A DNA stretch of 64,000 nucleotides. Origin: Rhipicephalus microplus. Lineage: Eukaryota > Arthropoda > Arachnida > Ixodida > Ixodidae. Within the stretch, counting starts at the first letter, position 1, and every line of letters begins with the position of its first letter. Positions 9,530-19,376 of the stretch are shown here, in pieces. The DNA lies in NCBI RefSeq assembly GCF_043290135.1, contig NC_134702.1:86886317-86950316 (forward strand), in the 5' to 3' direction. Under the pieces are notes generated by a model that did not search any database, was not told the origin of the DNA, and was given only the letters and a program-made list of their open reading frames with translations. Made by a program: the position numbers and the translations under genes.

Positions 9530-12159
9530 ATTGGTTGAAGATGGCCAGCGGGTAGCAGCGATGGTGTCTTACGACGTTGGCATAGGTCACATGTGGCGAC
9601 GTATCGGCGTACCAAACGAGCAAGGCCTGGCCAGAAAAAACGGCGCCGGACGCGCTCGTACGTGCGGGATACGCCAAGGTGTCCAGCCGTGGGAGCGTCG
9701 TGAAGTTCGGTGAGAACACAGCGGCGCAAATGCTTAGGCACAACAATGAGAAGGTCGGGCCCCTCTAGTCGGAAATTGCGACGGTATAGCACACCCTTTT
9801 GAATGACAAAGTAGCGGACGGAAGCATCATTTGTGGAGGATTCCATACGGCTGATGATGTCAAGCAGCTCTGGATCACGCTTCTGTTCTTCCCCAATATT
9901 AAGGAAGTCGGACACTGACAAGATAGAGTTCTCCGTGGGCTCGTCACTGTCCTCAGGATCGTCGACAGGGTACCGGGAGAGGCAATCGGCATCACGGTGT
10001 AGGTGGCCAGATTTGTAGACCACCGAATAGGAAAACTCTTGCAGGCGCAAAGCCCAGCGACCAAGGCGGCCTGATGGATCTTTCAGAGAGTTCAGCCAGC
10101 AGAGTGCGTGGTGGTTGGTAACTACCGAAAATGGGCGTCCGTATAGATAAGGTCGAAATTTCGCCACCGCCCATACAAGAGCCAAGCACTCACGCTCTGT
10201 TATCGAATAGTTACGTTCAGGGGCGGATAGGAGGCGGCTGGCATATGCAATAACGCAATCATGGCCATGTTGTTTCTGAGCCAGCACTGCACCAATGCCA
10301 TGCCCACTTGCATCTGTACGGATTTCCGTAGGGGCAGCAGGGTTGAAGTGTGCCAGAATCGGAGGGGTAGTGAGAAGAGCGACGAGAGTCGAGAACGCAG
10401 AAGCCTCTTCGGAGCCCCATGAAAACGGGACTTTGTTCTTGAGGAGCTGCGTAAGCGGCCTCGCTATGTGCGCAAAATTTTTCACGAAGCGTCGGAAGTA
10501 GGAGCATAGTCCGATAAAGCTGCGTACATCCTTCGCAGATCGTGGTACAGGAAAGTTTTTGACGGCGCTGATTTTTGCCGGGTCTGGTTGTACACCGTTG
10601 GCGTCTACTAAATGGCCAAGCACTGTGATTTGATGGCGTCCAAAGTGACATTTGGACGAGTTGAGCTGCAGGCCAGCGCGACGGAAGATTCCCAGGATGG
10701 CTGAGAGGCGCTCTATGTGAGTTTCAAACGTTGGTGAAAAGACGATGACGTCGTCCAAGTAGCACAAACATGTGGACCATTTGAATCCTCTGAGCAGGGA
10801 GTCCATCATTCGTTCGAAGGTGGCTGGAGCGTTACAAAGGCCGAAGGGCATGACCTTGAACTGATATAGGCCATCGGGGGTGATGAATGCCGTCTTTTCA
10901 CGGTCCATTTCATCTACCTCTATCTGCCAGTAGCCGGAACGAAGGTCTATGGAGGAAAAATAGTGGGACCGATAGAGGCAATCAAGCGCATCATCTATTC
11001 GTGGCAGAGGGTAGACGTCTTTTTTGGTAATTTTGTTTAGGTGTCGATAATCCACACAGAAACGCCATGCACCGTCTTTCTTGCGGACTAGCACCACAGG
11101 AGAAGCCCAAGGACTGCAAGATGGCTCAATGATGTCCTTGGCGAGCATTTTGTCGACCTCACTTTGGATGATGTGACGCTCGGCCGCCGACACCCGATAT
11201 GGGCGCCTATGAATAGGATGCTCATTACCAGTGTTTATGCGGTGGCTCATACCGGTAGCTTTCCCCAACGGACGGCCGCTGATGTCAAATACGTCGATGT
11301 AGGACAGCAGAACCCGGTGGAGCTCATCAGTCTGCTGCGGTGTTAGGTTGGAAGCGATCATCGAAGTAATAGAGCTGTCGGAGCAAGTGGCAGACTGACG
11401 TTGAGCGTGGGGTTCAGAAGGGGCGGCCATCGCGAAAACATCTACCGCATTGTCTTCTATGGTGCAGAGCAACGCTAAAGAGATCCCTTGCGGCAAAACT
11501 TGAGGTGTCAAGCTAAAGTTGACAACTGGGAGGCACGTAGAATTTCCTGCGACGGACAGAATGGTGTGCGGTAATGTAATGCCACGGCTTATGAGAACAT
11601 CGGGGATAGGGGTCAGAACATAGTCACCGTCGGGAACTGGTGGTATTGAGACGAGCTCTATGTAGGTCAGTGTCTGTGGAGGGAGGCGCGCGTGTCCCGT
11701 TGTGCAGAGGCGACTCGGCCGTTGTGTAAGAGGTTCTGTTGCGGGCAAGTGTAGACGGAGCGTACAGGTCGAACAGTCTATGAGGGCAGAATGCGCGGAT
11801 AGGAAGTCGAGGCCTAAGATTACGTCGTGGGGGCATTTATCAAGGACGGTGAAGAGAACAACTGTGTGTCGATCCGCAATGCTCACACGAGCGGAGCACA
11901 TTCCAACGATAGATGCTATGCCACCATCCGCAACACGGACGAACTGGGTGGTCGCAGGTGTGAGAACCTTCTTGAGCTTGCGGCGAAAATCACTCGTCAT
12001 CACGGAAAGTTGGGTGCCGGTGTCGACAAGAGCAGAGACATGTAGGCCGTCTACTTGTACGTCTATGAGGTTCCGTTTTGTCGGTATCGTCAAAAGAGGA
12101 TTTTCGGTCAGTCCGAGCGATGCAGCGCCACCTCCGGGGGCTGCAACGCTTAGTTTTCC
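9530..12159 (-). CDS. pol: outer element pol, 5' segment: protease, RT, RNase H, integrase zinc domain
   Basis: The frame is -1 to gag and opens at the GGAAAAC heptamer (12153-12159). Domains in order: protease (ALVDTGTQLSV), reverse transcriptase (YLDD within CLCYLDDVIVF), RNase H (RTDASG, TERECLA, RDADCLSR) and the integrase HHCC domain (HDAPTAGHLG to CDLCQRRK). The frame then enters the inner LTR at 9529. In RNase H the conserved [10 protein letters not shown] motif reads VTNHHALCWL; the codon at 10114-10116 is AAC instead of GAC. This Asp is catalytic in family members, so RNase H activity may be lost. Joined across the inner element the frame would be 3444 nt from the Met at 12093. No other lesion was seen. 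Confidence 0.92.
12095..12159 (-). promoter_or_regulatory. predicted -1 frameshift signal with pseudoknot, outer element
   Basis: GGAAAAC (12153-12159) is followed at once by the gag stop TAA. After 7 nt the stem TGCAGC (12140-12145) pairs with GCTGCA (12121-12126) across a 13-nt loop containing GGAGG. TCCTCT (12095-12100), exactly 20 nt past the stem, can pair with the loop (CCUCU against GGAGG, one G-U). GGAAAAC is not a textbook heptamer, but AAC-to-AAA re-pairing in the A site is preserved. Confidence 0.6.
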
Positions 12160-13349
12160 GTCGGAGAACCTCGTGGGAAGGCGGGGGAAGATGGTCGGCG
12201 GGGCTGTGGAGAACGAGACTGGCGACGTTGGGGGGATGGAGAGCGGGAGTAGCGGCGTTCAGAAGCAGGTTCCTGGGCAAAATGGTCGCGGTTGGTCTCA
12301 TGGCGATAGGCAGGACGTGCATATAAGGGACGAGAGGACGGTTGTGCAGGAGGACCCCAGCGACTTCTGCAATGGCGAGAAATGTGCCCGATTCTGTGAC
12401 ACGAGAAGCATATCGGCTTGTCATCGTGTGTTCGCCATGCGGACGGATTACGGAACGTTGAGGGAGAGCCGGTCGGGAAGGAACGTGCAGGCGTGTATCG
12501 GGGCTGGTAGTCGGTGCGGGTAGGCGGTGAGATAGAGTGAATTCCCAAGCTGGCAATTTCCTGCCGGACGACTGCTTGAATGAGAGGCAACGTAATTGGC
12601 GGAGAGGGGTCAGGGGACGTTGTTCCCACCTTAGCTGGAGCAGCCGCTTCAAGCTCCCGCCTGACGATTCGCGTCAAGTTGTCACAGTTGTCTGGTGGAT
12701 GATATGTGTCGAGACATGAGGACGTCGCAGTGGTGTTCGGGAGGCGCTGGAACTGATGGGAGATGCGTCTGCTTTTAGCTTGTTGGAACCGGCGGCATTC
12801 TTGAATGATGGCATCAACAGACGACACATTGTTGAATACCAACAAGTTGAACGCATCGTCGGCGATACCCTTTAGGATATGGGCAACTTTTTCAGGTTCA
12901 GACATATTTTCGTCAGCTTGGCGGCATAGTGAAAGAACAGCCTGAATATAACCGATGTAGGGCTCCGTGGAAGATTGTGCGCGAGTCGACAACTCATTTT
13001 TCGCAGCTTCACGACGACCAGAGATGTTGCCAAAAAGCTCACGGATCTTTGCCTTGAAGCTGTCCCAGCTTGTTATGTCATGCTCGTGGTTATCAAACCA
13101 AACACGAGGTGTTCCGTCGAGATAAAAGATGACGTTTGCCAGCATAAGAGTGGGATCCCACCTGTAAGTGGCGCTGACGCGTTCGTAGAGGCGTAGCCAC
13201 TGGTCGACGTCGGAACCCTCGCTGCCCGAGAACACGCCGGGGTCTTTGAGCGCGGGAAGCGTCACGAATGTTGTTGCGGGCGCTGGGTTGACAGGTCGGG
13301 CAGAAGGGGGAGCGACCGGAGAGGATGTAGCCGAGTCTTGGGTGGTCAT
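12150..13349 (-). CDS. gag: outer element gag (capsid/nucleocapsid)
   Basis: The protein has 399 residues starting MTTQDSATSS. The capsid-like part has DVDQWLRLYERVSATYRWD, VIFYLDGTPRVWF and YIGYIQAVLSLC, matching the same positions in the inner gag at low identity. A CCHC knuckle CFSCHRIGHISRHC follows, then an Arg/Ser-rich tail (RRYSRSPSPQRRQSRSPQ). It stops at TAA 12150-12152 directly after GGAAAAC. The start lies about 60 nt beyond the primer site. The reading frame is intact. Its role is particle assembly and RNA packaging. Confidence 0.93.
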   Translation of the reverse strand: MTTQDSATSSPVAPPSARPVNPAPATTFVTLPALKDPGVFSGSEGSDVDQWLRLYERVSATYRWDPTLMLANVIFYLDGTPRVWFDNHEHDITSWDSFKAKIRELFGNISGRREAAKNELSTRAQSSTEPYIGYIQAVLSLCRQADENMSEPEKVAHILKGIADDAFNLLVFNNVSSVDAIIQECRRFQQAKSRRISHQFQRLPNTTATSSCLDTYHPPDNCDNLTRIVRRELEAAAPAKVGTTSPDPSPPITLPLIQAVVRQEIASLGIHSISPPTRTDYQPRYTPARSFPTGSPSTFRNPSAWRTHDDKPICFSCHRIGHISRHCRSRWGPPAQPSSRPLYARPAYRHETNRDHFAQEPASERRYSRSPSPQRRQSRSPQPRRPSSPAFPRGSPTEN

Positions 13350-13407
13350 GTTGTAAGCCGCGAGTGAGCGTCCGCTTCGGAGTTCCGTGGCGAGGATGGG
13401 GATCGCA

Positions 13408-13418
13408 CAACTCCACCA
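13408..13418 (-). other. primer binding site, outer element
   Basis: On the minus strand TGGTGGAGTTG begins 4 nt after the 5' LTR. It shares TGGTGGAG with the inner, third and fourth elements. Confidence 0.7.
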
Positions 13419-13422
13419 AATA

Positions 13423-13563
13423 TGTTACGTGAAGGAGACTGACTCAGAGGGGTAGTCACCGATGTATTTACAGACGGTTAGGCGAGCAGCGCCAGCCACA
13501 CAGATTAGCTCGTGCCAGTCTATCTGCTTCGTCTTCTTCAGCTCCATGCACTGGCACGTAGCA
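13423..13563 (-). repeat. outer element 5' LTR (141 bp)
   Basis: Identical to 3258-3398. The flanking target duplication ATAT is at 13564-13567. At 141 bp it is short for a gypsy LTR, but both copies agree exactly. Confidence 0.95.
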
Positions 13564-13850
13564 ATATGATAAAAATATGCGAGATGGTGGTACTTGGAGT
13601 ATTGAATAGATGGACGAACGCACACACAGACAGATGCATGGATGGACGCATCAATGGACGCAAGGGTGGATGCATGGACGAACGTAGGGATGGACGCACG
13701 ACCAGATGCACGCACGGACGGGCGGATGGACGCATGGACGGTCACACAGACGGACGCATAGACGGACGGAAGCAAGAATGAATGGACGGACGAATGCTTC
13801 ACCCCACTCTCCATAATTCACTCCGTAGGTATGCTGCCAATTTTTTCTTC
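13564..13850 (-). repeat. VNTR repeat, 5'-side half (continuation of 2516-3257)
   Basis: This is the rest of the VNTR repeat split by the outer gypsy element. It holds GGAC/GGAT-type tandem units (about 13608-13795; GTCC on the minus strand) and the terminal GCTTCACCCC (13796-13805), the reverse complement of GGGGTGAAGC. The sequence shared with the other copies runs to about 13840. Open frames across it are low complexity. Confidence 0.8.
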
Positions 13851-14012
13851 ATTGATTACGAACTTTTTTTTTCTTCATGGATTACGAATGTAATGAAAAC
13901 GGCTGTCGGAATTGTACGCGTAATGAGAACTCCTTTGTCTGTGAAGTGACCTAATGACTATGCACGATTGCTTCTTCCGTTATTCGTGGTCAAACACATG
14001 TTATACATATAT

Positions 14013-14182
14013 TGTGGGCATTTAGTATACCAATCCTCTTCATCTGTACATTATCATCATTATCATGTATTGCTTATGCATCCTCATCGTTGTCACGTAT
14101 CATCATCATCTTGGTTCGTGCATCTCCGCTGTCGGCTGCCGGTTCCTCGGGCCTAATAAAGGTCTTCCAAACCAAGACTTCA
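14013..14182 (+). repeat. third element 5' LTR (170 bp)
   Basis: Matches 19177-19346 at 169 of 170 positions. It contains AATAAA near its 3' part, the expected R-region polyadenylation signal. Confidence 0.93.
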
Positions 14183-14186
14183 TACG

Positions 14187-14194
14187 TGGTGGAG
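14187..14194 (+). other. primer binding site, third element
   Basis: TGGTGGAG lies 4 nt after the 5' LTR, the same octamer as in the other three gypsy elements. The sequence after it (CATGCTG) differs from them. Confidence 0.65.
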
Positions 14195-14282
14195 CATGCT
14201 GTTAGATCCCTCGTCATCCTCTCGACCACTCTACCCCCTGTAGCTACGTTCAGGTCGCCGCTTGGGCCAGGTGTCCGGAAAT

Positions 14283-15572
14283 ATGTCGCACCAAGAAGAG
14301 GTCGGTGCTGCAACCGTTCCCATTCTGCCGCCACGTGCCGCGCCTTTTCACGTCATTAACTGCCCCTAGCGTGAGCCCCATCCCTTCGTCGGTATGCGCG
14401 GGGAAGATGTGGAGGAATGGCTGCACGATTTCGAACATGTCGGCGCTGCTAACCGGTGGGATAACACCTACAAACTCGCTTACGTGTCATTCTACCTCAC
14501 GGGTGTCGCGAAGACGTGGTTCCTCAACCACTACATCGACATCCCCGACTGGTCCGCCTTCAAAGATCAGCTTCGGCATGTCTTTGGCACACCGACTGTT
14601 CGTTCGGCTCTCGCAAAGAAAGCTCTCGCGGCTCGGAAACAGCACATCGGCGAGTCGTATACATCCTACATCGAGGATGTCCTTTCACTTTGCCGCCGGG
14701 TTGAAACACCAATGACAGAGTCAGACAAGGTACGCCAGCTTCTTAAGGGGATTGCACCCGTCGCATTCAATGCCCTTGCAATCATGAATCCAGCTACTGT
14801 TGCTGACGTTGCGACAACCTGTCAGCGCCTCGAAGAACTCGAGTCTATGCGCCTACAACCGGACAGTGACGCGGCCCGTATTACGGCAGATCCAAACCTA
14901 CGAGACACAATAAGGGTGATTATACGCGAAGAGTTAGAATCAATGGGATTCTCACTACCTTCAGTGTGTCCCATGCAGTCTTCTTCAACGTCATTGCGGG
15001 ATGTCATCAGGGAGGAGCTCACGTCCATGACCCACATGGCCCACCTGCAGCCCACTGTCTCTCGTACTCTCCCATCGTTCTCGCATGCCGTCGCCGCACC
15101 ATCAGGCACCGTCAGCTCGACGCCGCCGCCACCAACGTACGCGTCGGTTGCTGCCGCACCTCTCAGAAGCTTTCCCGCGAGCTTTCCATCACCACCGCCT
15201 GAGCCATCATCTGTCCCTCTCACTGCTCTCTCTCCCGGTGCATCTAACACAAGCTACTACCCTTCTTATCGATCGACTCGTCCTACGTGCTAATATTGTG
15301 GCTATCGCGGTCACATTTCACGCTTTTGCCGCAAGCGCCAGCAAGATGAGCGCCGAAGGTACGACATACGCGAACGAGACTATACCGCAGGAGTCTTGTA
15401 CCAGGGCCGTCGTTATTCGTCACCGCCGCGTCGGTCTCCATCTTCGCCAGCATCCGGTGAACTGCGCAGTAGTCATCGATCAACCAGACGCCGTTCACCA
15501 TCGCCCTACCGTCGCTCCTCTTCTCCTCTTCAGCCTGCTTCCCTCGCTTCTGATCGGCGTCCGGAAAACTAA
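14283..15572 (+). pseudogene. gag: third element gag with two in-frame stops
   Basis: The frame from ATG 14283 to the natural TAA (15570-15572) is 430 codons and keeps one phase throughout, but is broken by TAG at 14367-14369 (codon 29) and TAA at 15291-15293. The second stop falls inside the zinc knuckle, directly after its first Cys, in an otherwise intact YCGYRGHISRFC. Capsid-type motifs are VEEWLHDFEHVG, VSFYLTGVAKTWF and YTSYIEDVLSLC. The tail is Arg/Ser-rich (RRRSPSPYRRSSSP). The natural end is GGAAAAC TAA, as in the outer element. Both stops could be single-base changes. Confidence 0.9.
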
Positions 15573-15628
15573 GCGATGCAGTTTTTGGAGGACAAACTGC
15601 ATTCCAACACAGTACTCCAATTCCTCCA
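15563..15628 (+). promoter_or_regulatory. predicted -1 frameshift signal with pseudoknot, third element
   Basis: GGAAAAC (15563-15569) is followed at once by the gag stop TAA. After 7 nt the stem TGCAGTTT (15577-15584) pairs with AAACTGCA (15594-15601), 8 bp, around the 9-nt loop TTGGAGGAC. TCCTCCA (15622-15628), exactly 20 nt past the stem, is complementary to TGGAGGA of the loop (7 bp). Pol is in the -1 frame. Confidence 0.7.
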
Positions 15629-18600
15629 GCGCGCCCTTACAATATGATTGCAGTCTCAGTTGAGGGAGTGGACGTTGATGCTTTGGTGGACACTGGGGCT
15701 GGGTTTTCTATTATTCGTGCTGATTCGTGTACCCGTCTTCGAAAAGTCACGACGCCCTATGATGGACCAACACTGGTTACAGCCCAGGGAACAATGATTC
15801 GCCCTTCCGCTCTCTGTACTGCCCGTGTGCTAATCGACGACATTCTTCATTATATACAATTCGCTGTGCTATCCCCGTGCTCCCACGAACTCATTTTAGA
15901 CTGGGACTTTCTTTCATCTGCTTCCGCGGCTATTTGTTGTGCACAACGTGTCGTCCATCTTACTGACACAGACCACTTGCTTAGTGACGAAACCTACAGG
16001 CCACTTCGAGTCGTCGCTGCTGTAGACATCGAGTTACCCCCAAATGAACATCAATTAGTCACTGTTTTGTCCAACGACGTTGACTCTGGTGACATTTTGG
16101 TCACTCCATCGCCCCGTTGCCTCAATAAAGGCATAGATCTCGCATCAGGTGTGGCTCGCTTCAACAATGGATCAGCTGTCCTCGCTGCTACGAACACCAC
16201 ACCAGACAAAATTTTACTGCCGCGGGGCACTACTGTCGCCTGCGTTGCCGATCTGGAGCCTGTGTGCGTCGTGCCTCTTACCCCTGCTCCCCTAAAGGCC
16301 ATCTTGGAGATCATACTGCTTCCTCGGCCTTTACAGCAGCCATCAACAAGGACTTGACAGACTCACAGAAGCAGCAGCTGCTTGATTTGTTGCAAAAGCA
16401 TGCAAACTCTTTTGACATTCATTCATCCATCCTGGGTCAGACAACTGCTACAGCACATCGTATTCAGACCGACGGAACATCCATTGTACATCGTCGTCCT
16501 TACCGCGTCTCCCTAGCCGAACGGAAAATCATTGAGGAAAACGTAGACGATATGCTGCAACGGGAGATAATCCGACCCTCAACCAGTCCTTGGTCGTCTC
16601 CAGTGGTTCTGGTGCGTAAAAAAGACGGTTCCGTACGATTTTGCGTCGATTACCGAGCACTCAATAAGATCACTAGGAAGGACGTATACCCCATGCCACG
16701 TATCGACGACGCCCTCGATTCCTTACAAGGTGCTGAATTCTTTTCAAGCCTCGACTTGCGTTCCGGCTATTGGCAAATTCCCATGCACGAAGGTGACAAA
16801 GAAAAAACGGCGTTTGCAACCCCGGACGGCCTATCCGAATTCAATGTTATGCCGTTTGGTCTATGCAAGCAATGCGCCCGCAACTTTTGAGCGCTTGATT
16901 AACACCGTGCTGCGTGGCCTGAAATGGAAGACTTGCCTATGTTACCTCGATGACATTGTTGTCCTTTTGTCGACGTTTCCTCAACATCTGCAACGCTTGG
17001 ACGAGATCCTGACTTGTCTTGCGAGCGCTGGTTTTCAAATTAACACCAAGAAGTGCCATTTCGCCAGCAGATCTATCAAGGTCCTTGGTCATGTTGTGAG
17101 CAAGGACGGAATTCGTCCAGACCCTGAGAAAACTGCTGCGGTGCTTCGCTTCCCTCGCCCTGAGAAGCCGTAAGATTTGCGAAGTTTCCTTGGTCTCGCC
17201 TCTTACTTTCGGCGATTCATACAAAACTTTGCCTCCATAGCCGCACCACTCCATAAGCTACTTGCTTCTGGTACGCCCTTTCAGTGGTCTCAGGAATGTG
17301 AATCGGCTTTCGACAGCTTGAAGAGTGCCCTCACGACCGATCCTGTACTTTCTCATTTTCACGATGGTGCATCGACCTTCCTCCATACGGACGCTAGCGG
17401 CTACGGTTTAGGAGCCGTCCTCCTCCAGCGCGACAACTCTTCGCGAGAGCGAGTCGTTGCGTACGCCAGCCGCGTCCTCTCCGCAGCCGAGAGGAACTAC
17501 ACGATCACCGAGAAGGAGTACCTCGCCGTCGTTTGGTCAGTGCAGAAATTTCGTCCCTATCTTCACAGCCGCCATTTCACAATTGTGACCGACCACCACG
17601 CTCTATGTTGGCTTTCGACACTCAAGAACTTGTCGGGACGCCTCGGCCGCTGGATTCTACGCCTACAAGAGTATGACTTTGCCATCGTATACAAGTGTGG
17701 CAGGAAACAGTGACGCCGACGCTCTTTCTCGCTGCCCACTACCAGCGACTCCACTCGGGGTTTCCGCAATCAATTCGCACAACACGCCCTCGGAGTCCAC
17801 GTCTACGGCGGTTTCCTCTCTCGCCTCTATGGACCAGCTGCCTTCGGACGACCCGCACGATTTTTCTTCTCGACAGCTGGCTGACCCATACTGTCGACGT
17901 ATTATAGGCTACCTCACTGGCAGTTCTCGTCCACCTAATGCGAGGCTCCGTCGCCAACTCTCGCAATTTAAGCTGGACAACTCGGTGCTGTACCGCAAAA
18001 TTTACCATCCTGACGGTCAGCGCTGGGTTCCCGTTCTACCCCGATCGCTTCGGTCCGAAGTCCTCAGAGCACTTCATGACCATCCGACGGCTGGTCACCT
18101 TGGTTACCACAAAACCTATGATCGCCTTCGAAGTCGGTTTTATTGGCCAGGTATTACCACTAGTGTAGCTCGGTACGTTGGGTCCTGCACTACCTGCCAA
18201 TGTAGAAAACTACCCACATCTGCTCCAGCCGGTACACTACAGCCTCTTCCATGCCCAGCCACACCATTCGAAGTTGTAGGCATCGATCTTTATGACCCCC
18301 TTCCAGTCAGTGCTGCTGGAAACCGATGGATAGTAACAGCCGTTGACCATTTGTCGCGCTACGCCGAGACGGCATCTGTCACTACCGGTTCAGCTTCTGA
18401 AATTGCCGACTTCATCCTCCGAGCCATTATACTGCGTCATGGTGCTCCACGTGTATTGCTCAGCGACCGTGGAAGGGCCTTCCTTTCACAACTAGTGAAT
18501 GAACTTCTTCGCGCCTCTGGCACAACTCACAAGACTGCCTCTAGTTATCATCCCCAAACTAACGGCCTCACTGAGCGATTCCACCGCACTCTTCCTGACA

Positions 18601-19133
18601 TGATCGCCGCCCACATTCAACCAGACCACAAGAACTGGGATGTAGTTCTACCATTCGTCACTTTCGCCTACAATACGGCTATTCAGCGGACAACCGGCTA
18701 CTCAACATTTTACCTAGTTTATGGACGCTCCCCTACTTCTTTGCTGGACGTCTCCTTCTTTACCTGCCATGCGGATTCATCTCCATCCTCTTCAGAGGAA
18801 TACGTTTTGCGGCTCGCAGAGAGCCGCCAACGTGCTCGTATAAACACTGAAGCCCGACAGCAAGACAGAAAGCTGGTTTATGATGAATCGCATCGTGCTG
18901 TATCCTTTCAACCTGGAGACGAAGTGCTCCTTTTGACGCCTATTCGCACACCCGGTTTGTGCGACAAGTTCCAGCCACGATTTATCGGGCCGTACACAGT
19001 TCTTGAAGAAACTTCACCAGTAAATTATCGCGTGACGCCACTTGTAGCCCCAGCAGATCGCCGTTATCGAACTACTGAAGTCGTCCATGTCTCCCGTATG
19101 AAGCCCTTTATACGACGTTCTTTGTCCCCTTGA
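15563..19133 (+). pseudogene. pol: third element pol, broken by frameshifts and a stop
   Basis: Pol is in the -1 frame from the heptamer. Domains: protease (ALVDTGAGFSII), RT (YLDD in [11 protein letters not shown]), RNase H ([27 protein letters not shown]), and integrase (HHCC ending [47 protein letters not shown]). It ends at 19131-19133. Lesions: a frame change near 16300 between protease and RT, a 4-nt insertion near 16868 after the MPFGLC motif (tgcaagcaatgc, a GCAA-type duplication), a TAA at 17171-17173 before DLRSFLGL, and a 2-nt loss near 17708 in RNase H. Catalytic residues are otherwise present. It cannot make a full polyprotein as written. Confidence 0.9.
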
Positions 19134-19176
19134 CTTGCCGCGGCCAGGCTGGCCGCTCTCACGTGGGGGGAATCAG

Positions 19177-19346
19177 TGTGGGCATTTAGTATACCAATCC
19201 TCTTCATCTGTACATTATCATCATTATCATGTATTGCTTATGCATCCTCATCGTTGTCACGTATCATCATCATCTTGGTTCGTGCATCTCCGCTGTCGGC
19301 TGCCGGTTCCTCGGGCCCAATAAAGGTCTTCCAAACCAAGACTTCA
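19177..19346 (+). repeat. third element 3' LTR (170 bp)
   Basis: Differs from the 5' LTR at one base. It is preceded by a G-rich polypurine tract (19161-19176) and followed by an AT-rich run. Confidence 0.93.
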
Positions 19347-19376
19347 TAATATATGTATATATATATATATATATTT
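19347..19376. repeat. (AT)n run at the third element's flank
   Basis: Short TATA/ATGT-type simple sequence that abuts the 3' LTR. Confidence 0.85.

Larger units (their letters stand above)
3258..13563 (-). mobile_element. outer Ty3/gypsy LTR retrotransposon, interrupted by a second one
   Basis: The element is bounded by identical 141-bp LTRs (3258-3398 and 13423-13563) with TG...CA ends (TGTTACG...TAGCA on the plus strand) and a 4-bp target duplication ATAT (3254-3257 and 13564-13567). Removing the inner element and its ATTG duplication leaves about 5.09 kb. The order on the minus strand is 5' LTR, primer site TGGTGGAGTTG after a 4-nt spacer, gag, pol, a purine-rich tract (GCCGGGGGTCA, 3399-3409), then the 3' LTR. 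There is no env. Apart from the inner insertion no stop or frameshift was seen, but one RNase H aspartate is replaced. The empty site can be read from the paralogous repeat near 40285-40320. Identical LTRs imply a recent insertion. Confidence 0.95.
14013..19346 (+). mobile_element. third Ty3/gypsy LTR retrotransposon with degraded coding regions
   Basis: The LTRs at 14013-14182 and 19177-19346 (170 bp, TGTGGGC...CTTCA) differ at one base, a T/C just before AATAAA. Both LTRs also share the next two bases (TA). If the LTR ends there, the flanks are ATAT (14009-14012) and ATAT (19349-19352), a 4-bp duplication in A/T-rich DNA. Primer site TGGTGGAG is at 14187-14194 and a polypurine tract (GTGGGGGGAATCAG) precedes the 3' LTR. 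The gag-pol order is as in the other two, with no env. Six lesions were found in gag and pol. Confidence 0.93.

Noticed and set aside
11702..12523. 273-codon plus-strand frame
   Set aside because: Antisense shadow of the outer gag-pol; the minus frames carry the recognised domains.
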